Shown here one piece after another: positions 18,181 to 27,619 of a stretch of 64,000 nucleotides of DNA. This stretch comes from CAWCVR01 sp963799105 (lineage in GTDB: Bacteria; Acidobacteriota; Terriglobia; Bryobacterales; Bryobacteraceae), in contig CAWCVR010000019.1 of NCBI GenBank assembly GCA_963799105.1, positions 62,001-126,000 on the forward strand, given 5' to 3'. Under the pieces are notes generated by a model. That model saw only the letters and a list, made by a program, of their open reading frames with translations, had not been told where the DNA came from and did not search any database. Positions within the stretch are counted from its first letter, which is position 1. Every line of letters begins with the position of its first letter. Made by a program: the position numbers and the translations under genes.

Positions 18181-20106
18181 ATGCTAAGATCCGGTGGCTT
18201 TTTGTATCTCGCCGCGCTTTTGCCTCTGGCCGCGCTTTGGGGGCAGGATACCCATTCCCCGGGATGGATCGTCATCCCAACCAACGAGTACACCGCGCTG
18301 CGGGCGCGAGCTTTCCCTGTCGAGCCGGAAGCACCTCCGGCGCGTATCGAAATGACGCTGACACGCGTCGATTACGATCTCAAGGTCGAGGGTGAGTTCG
18401 TCAGCGGGCGGGCGCTCCTGACCGTGGACGTTCTCAAGGAAGGATGGGTGCGGGTGCCCATCCCCGCCGGCTTGCTGGTTCGGCAGGCGCGGCTCGACGG
18501 CAAACCGCTTTCGCTCATCCCCGCCGGCTCCCCAACCAGCAGCCAGTTGTCCGCCGTTTTGTCGCGGCCCGGCAGAGCGGTGCTGGCGCTGGAGGTGGCC
18601 TTGCCCGTCTCGGCGGCCGCCGGAGAAGAGAAGCTGGCGCTGCCCTCCAGTTCCTCCGGCATCACCAGCGCCACCGTGGCGCTTCCCCGGCAAGGCATGG
18701 ATCTGACCATTTCCGGGGGCGTGCTGTCCTCTAAGTCGGACACCGCCGAGGGGGCGCGCTGGGTGGCTTACGGACGTGCCAACGAAGCCCTCACCTTCAC
18801 CTGGCGGCGGAAGACGGAGGATCACCGCGCCGCCGAACCGCTGCGCTTCCGCGGATCGCTCACCGAGTTGGTTGGGCTAGGCGAGGACGCCACCTCCGTC
18901 TACGCCGAGGTGGACGCGGAGGTGGTGCAGGGCGAGGCCGCGCAGTTGCGCATTCAGCTTCCGGCGGCGGTGGCCATCAACCAGGTTCTCGGCGCCGCGG
19001 TGGGCGATTGGGAAACCAAGGACGGCGTCCTCACCGTCCGCTTCCTGGAACCCATCGATAAGACCACGCGCTTTCTGATCTCCGGCGAGACCCGGCTGCC
19101 CCGCGAGGGCGCCATCGAGATCCCGGTGCTGCGGCTGCTGGATGCCGAGCGCGAATCCGGCGGCGTGGCCGTGGAAGTGCAAGGCGCGGGCGAAATCAAG
19201 GAAGTGAAATCGGGCGGGCTGGCGAGCGCCGACGCCTCCGAGTTGGGGCAACTGGTCTCCACCCGCCAATCCCCGTCGCTGGCCGCATTCCGGTTCCTCC
19301 CGGGCGGAACCGGTGGCGACCGCTCTCTCAACATCCAGGTGGCGCGCTATACGCAACAGGCCGTGCTGACGGCCAACGTCGAAGAGGCGCGCTACCGCGT
19401 CCTCATGACCAGGGACGGAAAGACGCTGCTGGAGGCCCGCTACGCCGTGCGCAACACCCAGCGGGACTTCCTTAAGGTCACGCTGCCCGCCGGCGGCGTG
19501 GCGTGGAGCGCGTCGCTGGCCGGCAAGCCCGTGCGGCCGGCCAAGGGTCCGGATAGCAGCCTGCTGCTGCCGCTGACGAAAACGCAAGCCGGCGAGGAAG
19601 CCGCGCCGTTCGCCGTTTCGCTGACGTACTTGGTGCGCGGCGCGGCGTTCGCTGACCGTGGCCACGCGAGCGTCGCCCTGCCGGCGCTCGATCTGCCCGT
19701 GTCGAAGAGCGGCGCGGTGGTGTACTCCCCACCGGGTTTCCGCCTGACCGCCGAGCCCGGGCCGTTCCAGACGCAGAGCTACGACAGGCCGTCCTCTGCC
19801 GCGTTCGGCGGTGCGCCTGCCGCCGCGCAGCCCAGCGCCAATGCCGCGCGGCCAAACGCGCCGAACCAGCAGCAAGACATCCTGCAGCAGTTCAACTCCA
19901 ACGCGGCGCAATCCGCCAGCCAGACGCTGGTGGACAAGTACAAAGCCAAGTCCGAAGCCCGCACCGGCGCCAAAGCGCTGCCGGCCGGGCTGGCATTCCC
20001 GGCTTTGGGAGCTTCCATTTTCCTGGCCTCGGAACTGACCGCCGAGAACCAGGCCCCACACATCGATCTGATCTACCAGAACGAGAAAAAGGGAGGTGTG
20101 AAATGA
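18181..20106 (+). CDS. Secreted protein of unknown function, first of a coupled paralogue pair
   Basis: 641 residues with an N-terminal signal peptide (GFLYLAALLPLAALWGQ) and no other membrane segment. The mature part opens with WIVIPTNEYTALRARAF and is mainly beta-strand, with the recurring pattern of a GEF.SGRALLTVDVLKEGWV-type unit. A Q/N/A-rich linker lies at about 540-590 (PNQQQDILQQFNSNAAQSAS). ATG at 18181 has AAGGAG nine bases upstream. The last codons overlap the start of the next gene (ATGA), and the two proteins share layout and local sequence, suggesting a periplasmic or outer-membrane heterocomplex. I do not recognise the family. Confidence 0.7.
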   Translation: MLRSGGFLYLAALLPLAALWGQDTHSPGWIVIPTNEYTALRARAFPVEPEAPPARIEMTLTRVDYDLKVEGEFVSGRALLTVDVLKEGWVRVPIPAGLLVRQARLDGKPLSLIPAGSPTSSQLSAVLSRPGRAVLALEVALPVSAAAGEEKLALPSSSSGITSATVALPRQGMDLTISGGVLSSKSDTAEGARWVAYGRANEALTFTWRRKTEDHRAAEPLRFRGSLTELVGLGEDATSVYAEVDAEVVQGEAAQLRIQLPAAVAINQVLGAAVGDWETKDGVLTVRFLEPIDKTTRFLISGETRLPREGAIEIPVLRLLDAERESGGVAVEVQGAGEIKEVKSGGLASADASELGQLVSTRQSPSLAAFRFLPGGTGGDRSLNIQVARYTQQAVLTANVEEARYRVLMTRDGKTLLEARYAVRNTQRDFLKVTLPAGGVAWSASLAGKPVRPAKGPDSSLLLPLTKTQAGEEAAPFAVSLTYLVRGAAFADRGHASVALPALDLPVSKSGAVVYSPPGFRLTAEPGPFQTQSYDRPSSAAFGGAPAAAQPSANAARPNAPNQQQDILQQFNSNAAQSASQTLVDKYKAKSEARTGAKALPAGLAFPALGASIFLASELTAENQAPHIDLIYQNEKKGGVK

Positions 20107-22343
20107 GGTTTCATCCGCTGGTTGCCGTGTTCGCGCTGCCGGCCATTGCCTTGGCCCAGAACGGAGCCGCCGCATTGCCGGCTCCTGGAAATGTCGCCCT
20201 CCCGCTGGACGAGTACAACCACATGGTGGAGCTGGCCGGCAAAACCGTCAAGAAGCCCGATGCGCCACCGGTCGCCTATGCGCTGAAGAGCGCCGTGCTG
20301 AAACTCCAGGCGGGCAACGAATCGGTCTCCGGAACCTTCGATCTGGAGGGCGAGGTTTTCGGCAAGTCGCCAATCTCCGTGCCGCTGGTCTCTGGCATGA
20401 CCATTTTCGACGCGCAGCGCCAGGGCAAGGACCTGCCGCTGGAACAGGCCGCCTCGTCCACGCAAGCGGTTCTGCCGCCGGGCGAGTTCTCGGTCACGCT
20501 GCGCGCCGGCCTGCCGCTTCGCATCGAGGCCGGGAGCGCCGCATTCGCCCTGTCGACGCCCGCGGCCGGCTCGGTCCTGCTCACGCTCGCGATCCCGGGC
20601 GACCGGACCAACGTCCACCTCGGTCCCGGCGTGATCACCAGCCGCGCCTCGAGCGGCGGACAAACTACCATAGAAGCCACCCTGGCGCCGGGCCTCGCCG
20701 CGTCCATCTGGTGGGCGGCGCGGGAGAGCGTGGCGCCGGTGGCCCCGCGCGAAGTGCGCTTCCTCTCCGACGTCAAGACGCTGGTCTCGGTCAGCGAGGC
20801 CGCGATCAACCTCGTGGCACTGGTCGATCTCACCGTGGTGCAGGGCGAGCCGGGGCGGTTCGAAATCGAACTCCCCGCCGGTTACGGCATCACCGGAGTG
20901 ACCGGCCCGTCGCTGGATTCGAGCGACACGCAGCCCGGCGTCCTCGCCGTCAAGGTCCGCAACGCCACCGTCCGCAGCCACCAGTTCCTGATCTCCATGG
21001 AGAAGAACATCGACGGCGCGGTGAAGGCCGAGGTCCCGTTCGTCACCGTGAAGGCCACGCAGCGGGAGACCGGGGAAGTGCTGGTGGAAGGCGCCGGCAG
21101 CCTGGAACTGGCCGCCAAGGAGAGCGGCGCGCTGAAGCGCATGGACCTCAAGGAGACCAGTCCCTTCCTGCGAACCCTGGCCCACGATTCGCTCGCCGCC
21201 GCGTTCCGCTACCACCGGCAGGCGGCCGAAACGCCCGGTCTGGCCCTGGAGTGGGTCCGCTTCCCGGACGCCTCCTTGCCGCCGGCGATCGGGCAGTCGG
21301 CCACGGTCACAACCGTGGTGACCACCGAAGGCCGGTCGCTGACCGAGATCAAACTGGTGTTGAAGAACCAGTCGCAGCCGTTCCTCAAGGTGGGGCTGCC
21401 GGCGGGGACCAATATCCTGTCGGCCGAAGTGGCGGGCGAGAAGGTGAAGCCGGCCGAAGGCCCCGACGGCCAGCGCGTGCCGCTGCTGCGCCCGGGTTTC
21501 CGGCCTGGCGGCGAGTACACCGTGTCGTTCGTTTTCCTGCACGCCGGGATGCCGTTCGCCAAGAAAGGCGGATCGGAGCTGACCCTGCCGAAAATGGACA
21601 TGCCCGTGGGGCTGGTGAACTGGGAGGTGTTTTTGCCGGCCAAGTACAAGGTGGCGGATTTCGGCGGAAACGTGATCCCGGCGGCGCTGGTGGACCGTGC
21701 GGGATGGGACCCCGCGGCGGGGGAAGGCGCGGTGGGGTTCGGCGCCCTCGCGCCGATGGAGCCTCGGCAATACGCTCCGCCGGCCGCTGTCATGGCCCTC
21801 ACAACCTCGGCCTCGGTCTCATTGGCGCCCGGCATGGTCGGCGGAGCGGTCGCCGATTCGCAGGGCGCGGCGATCACGGGAGCGCAGATCACCGTGAAGG
21901 ACTCCGGCACCGGGCGTTCCCAAACGACCAGGACCGATGCGAGCGGCCGCTGGGCCGTAGCCGGCTTCTCGTCCGGGAGATTGACGGTGACCGCCGACGC
22001 GCCAGGTTTCAAGCGCCAGGTTCGCCAACTGTCCTACTCGGCCGATAACCCACAGGGGCTCGATACCAAGCTGGATGTGGGCGCCGCGTTGGAGACTGTA
22101 ACCGTGGAAGCCTCGTCAGCGGAGGTCTCCAATTCCATGGGCAATTCGCGGTTGAACACCCGGACAATGATGGACCTGCCGGTAACCGCGCCTCCCACCA
22201 ACGTCCTCGACCTCAAACAAAAGGTTGCGGGCGTGCTGCCCATCGCCATCGACGTGCCGCGCACCGGCACGTCCTACCGCTTTGTCAAGCCGCTGGTCAT
22301 CGACGAGGAAACCACCGTGACCTTCACCTACCGCACCAAATGA
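20103..22343 (+). CDS. Secreted protein of unknown function with C-terminal carboxypeptidase-regulatory domain, second of a pair
   Basis: 746 residues with a signal peptide (HPLVAVFALPAIALAQ). The main body is paralogous to the upstream protein: it opens with LPLDEYNHMVELAG, compare IPTNEYTALRARA, and continues with GTFDLEGEVF, AALVDLTVVQGEPGRFEI and RYHRQAAETPGLALEW. At about residues 575-670 it adds a carboxypeptidase-regulatory-like beta sandwich (GGAVADSQGAAITGAQITVK, DASGRWAVAGFSSGRLTV), common on acidobacterial surface proteins. Translation is coupled to the upstream gene by ATGA. A perfect 11-bp hairpin follows the stop, probably ending the operon. Function unknown; envelope or surface association is inferred. 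Confidence 0.7.
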   Translation: MRFHPLVAVFALPAIALAQNGAAALPAPGNVALPLDEYNHMVELAGKTVKKPDAPPVAYALKSAVLKLQAGNESVSGTFDLEGEVFGKSPISVPLVSGMTIFDAQRQGKDLPLEQAASSTQAVLPPGEFSVTLRAGLPLRIEAGSAAFALSTPAAGSVLLTLAIPGDRTNVHLGPGVITSRASSGGQTTIEATLAPGLAASIWWAARESVAPVAPREVRFLSDVKTLVSVSEAAINLVALVDLTVVQGEPGRFEIELPAGYGITGVTGPSLDSSDTQPGVLAVKVRNATVRSHQFLISMEKNIDGAVKAEVPFVTVKATQRETGEVLVEGAGSLELAAKESGALKRMDLKETSPFLRTLAHDSLAAAFRYHRQAAETPGLALEWVRFPDASLPPAIGQSATVTTVVTTEGRSLTEIKLVLKNQSQPFLKVGLPAGTNILSAEVAGEKVKPAEGPDGQRVPLLRPGFRPGGEYTVSFVFLHAGMPFAKKGGSELTLPKMDMPVGLVNWEVFLPAKYKVADFGGNVIPAALVDRAGWDPAAGEGAVGFGALAPMEPRQYAPPAAVMALTTSASVSLAPGMVGGAVADSQGAAITGAQITVKDSGTGRSQTTRTDASGRWAVAGFSSGRLTVTADAPGFKRQVRQLSYSADNPQGLDTKLDVGAALETVTVEASSAEVSNSMGNSRLNTRTMMDLPVTAPPTNVLDLKQKVAGVLPIAIDVPRTGTSYRFVKPLVIDEETTVTFTYRTK

Positions 22344-22350
22344 TTTTTGC

Positions 22351-22378
22351 GGGGCAGGTTTTCAACCAAACCTGCCCC
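22351..22378 (+). terminator. Terminator-like hairpin (family A hairpin module)
   Basis: GGGGCAGGTTT at 22351-22361 pairs perfectly with AAACCTGCCCC at 22368-22378 around a six-base loop, 8 bases after the stop at 22343. It lacks a downstream U-tract, though a run of five T lies just before it. The stem is the hairpin module of the palindromic repeat family seen after several other stop codons here. Confidence 0.6.
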
Positions 22379-22422
22379 ACAAAGGCGCGCGCTGCCTCTC
22401 CAAATATCGATACGATGGTCTA

Positions 22423-23988
22423 ATGATCAAGTCCTCGCTCGCGGGAGCCCTTTTGTGCCTCGGCCTATCGGCCTACGGCCAGACGTCCCCAGTGTTCAAC
22501 ATCCTGGACTACGGCGCGAAGCGCGACGGCTCGGCGTCCAGTACCGCCGCCATCCGCGGCGCCATCCAGGCCTGCGCCAAAGCCGGAGGCGGCACGGTGT
22601 GGATCCCCGCCGGGACCTACGTTACCGGCGCCATCGAAATGGTCAGCAACATGACCTTGTATGTCGACACCGGCGCCACGGTCCGCTTTGTGGCCAACCG
22701 CCAGGAATATCCGCTGGTGGAGCACAGCCGCTATGAGGGCGTGGAAACCCGCGCGCCCGCGGCCAACATCGGCGGCTACAAGCTGGAGAACATCGCCATC
22801 GAGGGGCACGGCACTCTCACCGCCAGCAACGCCGATTGGCTCGCCCTGGTGCGCGCGGATGCCGCCGGCCGCGCCGCCTGGAGCAGCCTCCTCGAACTGC
22901 TGCAGAAGCCCGAGCCGATTCCCGCCGCCGTGCGCGCCGCCTCCGAGACTTTCCTGCGCACGGATTTCATCCGCCCCGTGGAAAGCCGCAACGTGCGCAT
23001 CGAAGGCATTCACATTATCGGCTCGCCGATGTGGGTGATTCACCCGCTGTACTGCGAGAACGTGACCATCCGCGACGTGATGGTGGAGAGCTATCCCGGC
23101 TCGAACACCGATGGCGTGGACATCGACTCCTGCCGCCACGTGCGCATCTCGGATTCCTATTTCGATACCGGCGACGACGCCATCTGCCTGAAATCCGGCA
23201 AGGACGCCGACGGCCTGCGGGTCAACCGTCCCACCGAGGACGTGGCCATCACCAACTGCACCATCCACCGCGGGCACGGCGCCGTGGTGTTGGGCAGCGA
23301 GACCTCCGGAGGGATCCGCAACGTGGTGGCCAGCAACATCGTGTCCGTGGGGACCGACCGAGGGATCCGCATCAAGAGCACGCGCGGCCGCGGCGGTGTG
23401 ATGGAGAACATCCGCTTCGACAACTGGGTGATCGAGGATTCGAAGTTCGTGGCCATCCAGGTGACTAACTTCTATACCAGCGCTCCCGAGGAGCCCGTCT
23501 CGGCGCGAACTCCGATCTTCCGCAACATCGCCATCAGCCACGTCACCATCAACCGCTGCCCGGTGGCCGTAACCGTTGAAGGCCTGCCCGAGATGCCCGT
23601 CGAAGGGCTGCGGCTCACCGACATCGTGGCCAGCGCCAAGGAAGGGCTGCGCGCCTACAATGCGTTGGGGCTGGAGTTGCAGAACGTGCGGATCGACCCC
23701 GAGGGCGGCGTGCCATTCCTGATCCGCGATTCCCGGCAGGTGGATCTGGACGGCGTTCAGACACGCAAGCCCAAACCGGGAACGCCGGTAGTGCGGCTCG
23801 ACCGCGTGACGGGCGTCACATTGCGCAACAGCGTCGCGTGGCCCGGGACCGCGACGTTCCTGAGCGTCGCCCCCGGAGAGACATCCGCAGTCTCGCTCTT
23901 GGCCAACGATCTGGCCGCCGCGGGCGTGGCCATAAAAGAGGAAGCAGAGGACCTCTGGAAATCGATTAGCAAACAGCCCGACCGGTAG
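22423..23988 (+). CDS. Glycoside hydrolase family 28 (polygalacturonase-like), exported
   Basis: 521 residues with a signal peptide (IKSSLAGALLCLGLSAYGQ). It has a right-handed beta-helix fold starting NILDYGAKRDG, the pectate-lyase-3 entry motif. All GH28 catalytic motifs are present: NTDG (D230), GDD (D251/D252), GHG (H285) and RIK (R316/K318). It hydrolyses alpha-1,4-galacturonan or rhamnogalacturonan-type backbones outside the cytoplasm. Its presence fits the KduD-like dehydrogenase at 28.5 kb and the RhaT-like transporter at 41.4 kb in a pectin-use scheme, although they are not in one operon. Confidence 0.94.
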   Translation: MIKSSLAGALLCLGLSAYGQTSPVFNILDYGAKRDGSASSTAAIRGAIQACAKAGGGTVWIPAGTYVTGAIEMVSNMTLYVDTGATVRFVANRQEYPLVEHSRYEGVETRAPAANIGGYKLENIAIEGHGTLTASNADWLALVRADAAGRAAWSSLLELLQKPEPIPAAVRAASETFLRTDFIRPVESRNVRIEGIHIIGSPMWVIHPLYCENVTIRDVMVESYPGSNTDGVDIDSCRHVRISDSYFDTGDDAICLKSGKDADGLRVNRPTEDVAITNCTIHRGHGAVVLGSETSGGIRNVVASNIVSVGTDRGIRIKSTRGRGGVMENIRFDNWVIEDSKFVAIQVTNFYTSAPEEPVSARTPIFRNIAISHVTINRCPVAVTVEGLPEMPVEGLRLTDIVASAKEGLRAYNALGLELQNVRIDPEGGVPFLIRDSRQVDLDGVQTRKPKPGTPVVRLDRVTGVTLRNSVAWPGTATFLSVAPGETSAVSLLANDLAAAGVAIKEEAEDLWKSISKQPDR

Positions 23989-24002
23989 AGACCGGTGGCC
24001 TT

Positions 24003-24845
24003 ATGAAGACGTTGCGTGTAGTGATCCGGAGCGGGTTGGTCCTGGCGCTTTCCTTGGCCGGTTTCCCGCAGGCTCCCGATGGGTCGCCATCGTTCGAGGT
24101 GGCTTCGGTAAAACGGGCCGAGACAGGCGGCTCCACAGGCGGACCCTTGGCCGCCATGGTTGCCGGTATACCCTCGTTGCGCGGTGGCCCCGGTTCGGAC
24201 GACTTGGAGCGCATCTCCTACTCCAACACCAGCCTGAAGCTTCTCCTTATCCGCGCCTATGGTTTTGACCGCTTTCAGATCGTTGGCCCGGACTGGATCG
24301 GCACCGATAGGTTCGATATCGTCGCGAAGGTTCCGAAAGGCGCCACGAAGGAACAGTTCCGGTCGATGCTTCAGAACCTGCTGGCGGAGCGCTTCCGGAT
24401 GAAGGCGCATCGGGAAACCAGGACACTCCCGGTGTACGCCATGGTTGTGCATAAGGGCGGACATAGGCTACACGCCGCCGAGGGACCCGGTGAACCGAGC
24501 TTGAAGCATATCAATCTCAGCATGGAGCAGTATGTGAAGCTGTCGGAGTCGCAGGCGCCGCTACCTCCGAGACATATTGCGTGCAGGAACATGACGATGG
24601 CCGACTTTGCCGGCCAGTTTGGTGTTGATGACGGTATCGACCGGAAGGTTGTGGACGAAACCGGACTTGCCGGGGCCTTCAATTTCGATCTGGAGTATTA
24701 TGGCTCCTCATCTGCCGTGGCCGACCTCGGCCCGAAGGTTTTTGAGGCGTTGGAGCGGCAGCTTGGGCTGAAGCTGGAGCCGCGAAAAGCGCCGGTGGAG
24801 ATTCTGGTGGTCGACAGCGCTTCGCGGATTCCAACCGAGAACTAG
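24003..24845 (+). CDS. TIGR03435 family soil-associated protein
   Basis: 280 residues with an N-terminal signal peptide. The hallmark PSFEVASVKR begins right after it (about residue 28). DRFDIVAKVPKGATKEQFRSMLQNLLAERFRM-type sequence sits mid-protein, and LGLKLEPRKAPVEILVVDS forms the C-terminus. These are all defining features of TIGR03435, a family greatly expanded in Solibacter-type Acidobacteria and of unknown function. It starts 14 bases after the GH28 stop, so they may be co-transcribed. Confidence 0.93.
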   Translation: MKTLRVVIRSGLVLALSLAGFPQAPDGSPSFEVASVKRAETGGSTGGPLAAMVAGIPSLRGGPGSDDLERISYSNTSLKLLLIRAYGFDRFQIVGPDWIGTDRFDIVAKVPKGATKEQFRSMLQNLLAERFRMKAHRETRTLPVYAMVVHKGGHRLHAAEGPGEPSLKHINLSMEQYVKLSESQAPLPPRHIACRNMTMADFAGQFGVDDGIDRKVVDETGLAGAFNFDLEYYGSSSAVADLGPKVFEALERQLGLKLEPRKAPVEILVVDSASRIPTEN

Positions 24846-25238
24846 CCTGCCGAACCGGCCTGGGTTTTCGCCGCTGTCTCCGCGTGCCGTCTGCGCGCGG
24901 CGCCGGACGCGCCAACGCCGTGCTACAGTGCCCCATAGGGAGAATCAAGATGGCCTGCAAAACGCCGAAGAAAGCTGCCAAGCCCGCGCCCAAAAAGGGG
25001 AAGTAGCGCCTCACCGAGCGCCGTCTCACGCAGGGCCGCGGCCCGCCGCCGTTGCGGAGCCGCGGCCGTGAGCGACGTACAAGTGGATTCGCGCGCGTAG
25101 GTCGGGCAACCTGCCTGGGCGGCATTGGCAGACGTTCGCGAGAGGCCGATTGCCGGGTACCCCTTGGGTGGGGCCGCAGGATGCCATCCCGCCCCACAAA
25201 GGCGCGGCGCGGCCATTCCGGGTATCCTATAAGCTGCT
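24846..25238. other. Intergenic region with a degenerate family A repeat
   Basis: Between the TIGR03435 gene and parA. It contains a short basic ORF at 24950-25006 and, around 25100-25200, a degenerate palindromic segment with GGGCAACCTGCC and a closing CCGCCCCACAAAGG-type end related to the family A modules. This copy points opposite to the usual orientation relative to the upstream gene. A TATCCTATAAG just before 25239 could supply the parA -10. Confidence 0.5.
24950..25006 (+). CDS. Possible 18-residue Lys/Ala/Pro-rich peptide
   Basis: ATG-to-TAG frame encoding MACKTPKKAAKPAPKKGK, with AGGGAG seven bases upstream of the ATG and a TACAGT about 20 bases further up. The composition matches the H1-like tail of the helicase at 13-16 kb. 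It could be a genuine basic micro-protein or the remnant of a longer histone-like gene. There is no further support from sequence alone. Confidence 0.3.
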   Translation: MACKTPKKAAKPAPKKGK

Positions 25239-25886
25239 ATGGCCATAATCGCCGTTGCTGGGAGAAAAGGCGGCGTCGGCAAGTCGACGATCGCCGGCAA
25301 CCTGGCGGGTGAGTTCGTCTCCATGGGGTACGCCGTGGCCCTGCTGGATGCCGACCCGCAGCACAGTCTCGCCGCATGGGCCGCTCAGGGCACGGGCGTG
25401 CTGGCGGCTTGTGTCGAAGCCGTGAAGCGCGGCGATCCCGATGAACTGAAGGCCCGGACGCGCGCCGCCGAGAAGGCCGCCGACCTGGTTCTGATCGACA
25501 CTCCTCCCGGCATGCCCGAGGTTACCGCCCAAGCGCTACTGCTGGCCGACCTGGCGCTGCTGCCCTGCGGGCCTTCGCCGCTCGACCTGTTCGCTTTGAA
25601 GGAAGCGCTGTCGCTGGCGCTGCACGCGCGGGCCGTCCGCGGGTCCAAGAAGCCGCGCATCCGGTTCGTCCCTTCGAAGGTTCTGATGGGCACCACACTG
25701 GGACGCGGGCTGGTCTCCTCGCTCGAGAAGATGGGCAAGAAGGTGCTGCCGGCGATCAGCCAGCGGATCGCCCTGGCGCAAGCCGTCGAAGTCGGCCTCA
25801 CCATCGGCGAATATGCTCCCGGATCGCCGTCTCACGAGGAATTCCATCAACTGGCCAAGGCGGTGGACAAGATCGTGTCGCGGTAA
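25239..25886 (+). CDS. Orphan ParA/MinD-family ATPase
   Basis: 215-residue P-loop ATPase with the deviant Walker A KGGVGKST (residues 10-17), DADPQHSL (about 38-45) and Walker B-like LVLIDTPPG. Length and lack of an N-terminal DNA-binding domain match the small ParF/ParA-Ib type. No ParB or centromere-like repeat is next to it, so it may position another cargo (for example a secretion, chemosensory or carboxysome-like structure) rather than segregate DNA. The ATG at 25239 is the only start in front of the P-loop. Confidence 0.88.
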   Translation: MAIIAVAGRKGGVGKSTIAGNLAGEFVSMGYAVALLDADPQHSLAAWAAQGTGVLAACVEAVKRGDPDELKARTRAAEKAADLVLIDTPPGMPEVTAQALLLADLALLPCGPSPLDLFALKEALSLALHARAVRGSKKPRIRFVPSKVLMGTTLGRGLVSSLEKMGKKVLPAISQRIALAQAVEVGLTIGEYAPGSPSHEEFHQLAKAVDKIVSR

Positions 25887-25906
25887 GCGCGGTGCGGGGC
25901 GGCCGC

Positions 25907-27598
25907 CTACCTTCGGGTCTTGTCGGGCGGGAAGTACCACAGGTAGGTGGTCTTGCCCACCTTCTCCGTGGGCGGGATGCGGTCGGTCCAGAGCTGCAAA
26001 TCGGGCTCCTGGTCTCCCAGCCCCAGCCGCTCGGCCTTCCAGACCGTGAAGCTGGCGGCGTTCCATCCGGGAGACGGAAATTCCGGGTCCACCGGCTCGA
26101 TGTGCGGGAAGCCGTGGTAGGCTTCCAGATACGCGATGATGAACGGGTTGTAGGCCACCTGGCGCGCGCCCACTTCCTTCAACCGTTTGGCGAGGCGCTT
26201 CATGTCCTGGCCCCAGTCCAGGTCGGAATCCACCAGGATGTTCTGCGGCTCGGCGCCGGCCAGGAAATTGAAATAGGGAAGGTAGTCCGGGTGCGCGAAT
26301 GCCGACGTTGCGGCGTGCCACAACAGCAACGCGCCCAGCACATAAGGCGCCCACTTCACGGCGCCGATGAGTTGGAACATGCGGACCGCGGCGGCCGCCG
26401 CCACGATCGAGAAGCCCGCATAAACCGGCAGGATATGGCGCACGCCGATGTTGATGTGGCTGAACAACGCGAAGACCAGGATGCCGAGCGAAAAAGCCAG
26501 CGGCAAACCGATCCACGGGTTGGACCGCGCAGCCTTCGGAGAGCACAGGGACGCGCCGAAGAACAGCAGCGCCAGAAACGGAATGGGCGTCTTGACCGCC
26601 AGCGCCACCGGAAAATAGTACCAGAACCCAAACTGGCTGCGCTGGCCGAAGAGGTAGGCCATGTGGCCCTTCCGGTCGTGCTCCATGACGCTCTGAATGC
26701 CGTCGAAGAGAGATGGAGCGGGGACCTTCATTCCCAACAGACCGGAGTAGCCGAAGGAGAAGCGATAGCCCGCCCAGATCACCGCGAGGCCCACCAGGCC
26801 CGCCAGCAGCAGGGTCCACACGCGCCCCCGGATGAGGCTCAGGACGCACCCCAGACTGGGGCGCCGGCACCACCATGCCCATAGCAGGCCAGAGGCAAAG
26901 GCGCACGGCAGAAACGGCAGCGAGGAGAACTTGGAAAGCACCGCCAGGCCGGTGGCCGCGCCGAAGCAGGCGGCCCGCACCGCGGTGGGCTTCTCGAACC
27001 ACCACGCGCCGCAGAAAAAACTGGCGGCGGTGAACGCGGTGAGCGCCATGTCGGTAGTAGCCAGACCGGCGTGCGCCAGCACCGTCGGCAGGAACGTGAA
27101 GAGGAACGCCGCCGTCACCGCCTCGAGCGGGCCATACGTCTTGCGCGCCCAGAGGAACACAACCACGGAAGCCACCCAGAAGAACGGCAGAATGCCGAGG
27201 CGGGCCAACGCCAGAGTGCGGTCATACTGGCCGCCGTAGTAGAGGATGATGGCGCCTTCCATCTCCTTGGCGTCCTGGCCGGTGGTGCGCCGCCCCGCGA
27301 GGTACGGGCCCACGGCCGAGGCCACGCGGGCCAGCGGCGGATGCTGGGTTTCGTAGTGGTACGTGCCCTTGTCGAGCCACTCCATTCCGCAGGCGATGTG
27401 CGAGGGCTCGTCCACGGTGTGGTTGAAGACGGTATAGGTGGCGGCGATGCGGAGCGACGCAATCGCCAGCAGGATGGCGAGCGTGAGCGTGGCGTGCCGC
27501 TCGACCCAGGCGACCGCCCCGCGCCACCTGGCGGTTTCGACCGCGGCGGGTGACGCGGCCTGCTCCTGGGGTTTGCGCTTCGATTGTTTCTTGCCCAA
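25907..27598 (-). CDS. Glycosyltransferase family 39-type membrane protein (ArnT/PMT-like)
   Basis: 563 residues with about ten or more membrane helices. A cytoplasmic Lys-rich N-terminus is followed by a first helix and the extracytoplasmic TVDEPSHIACG, whose Asp-Glu pair (D63/E64) matches the catalytic acidic motif of GT39. YHYETQHPPLARV then fits the family's His-Pro-Pro loop. Such enzymes move a sugar from a polyprenyl-phosphate donor to lipid or protein on the outer face. The C-terminal soluble domain contains ILVDSDLDWGQDMKRL, which is frequent in this bacterial subfamily. The acceptor is unknown. It stands downstream of the SDR genes by only 21 bases and may be co-transcribed with them. 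Confidence 0.82.
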   Translation of the reverse strand: MGKKQSKRKPQEQAASPAAVETARWRGAVAWVERHATLTLAILLAIASLRIAATYTVFNHTVDEPSHIACGMEWLDKGTYHYETQHPPLARVASAVGPYLAGRRTTGQDAKEMEGAIILYYGGQYDRTLALARLGILPFFWVASVVVFLWARKTYGPLEAVTAAFLFTFLPTVLAHAGLATTDMALTAFTAASFFCGAWWFEKPTAVRAACFGAATGLAVLSKFSSLPFLPCAFASGLLWAWWCRRPSLGCVLSLIRGRVWTLLLAGLVGLAVIWAGYRFSFGYSGLLGMKVPAPSLFDGIQSVMEHDRKGHMAYLFGQRSQFGFWYYFPVALAVKTPIPFLALLFFGASLCSPKAARSNPWIGLPLAFSLGILVFALFSHINIGVRHILPVYAGFSIVAAAAAVRMFQLIGAVKWAPYVLGALLLWHAATSAFAHPDYLPYFNFLAGAEPQNILVDSDLDWGQDMKRLAKRLKEVGARQVAYNPFIIAYLEAYHGFPHIEPVDPEFPSPGWNAASFTVWKAERLGLGDQEPDLQLWTDRIPPTEKVGKTTYLWYFPPDKTRR

Positions 27599-27619
27599 AT
27601 GCGTGCCCTGGCCGTAGTG

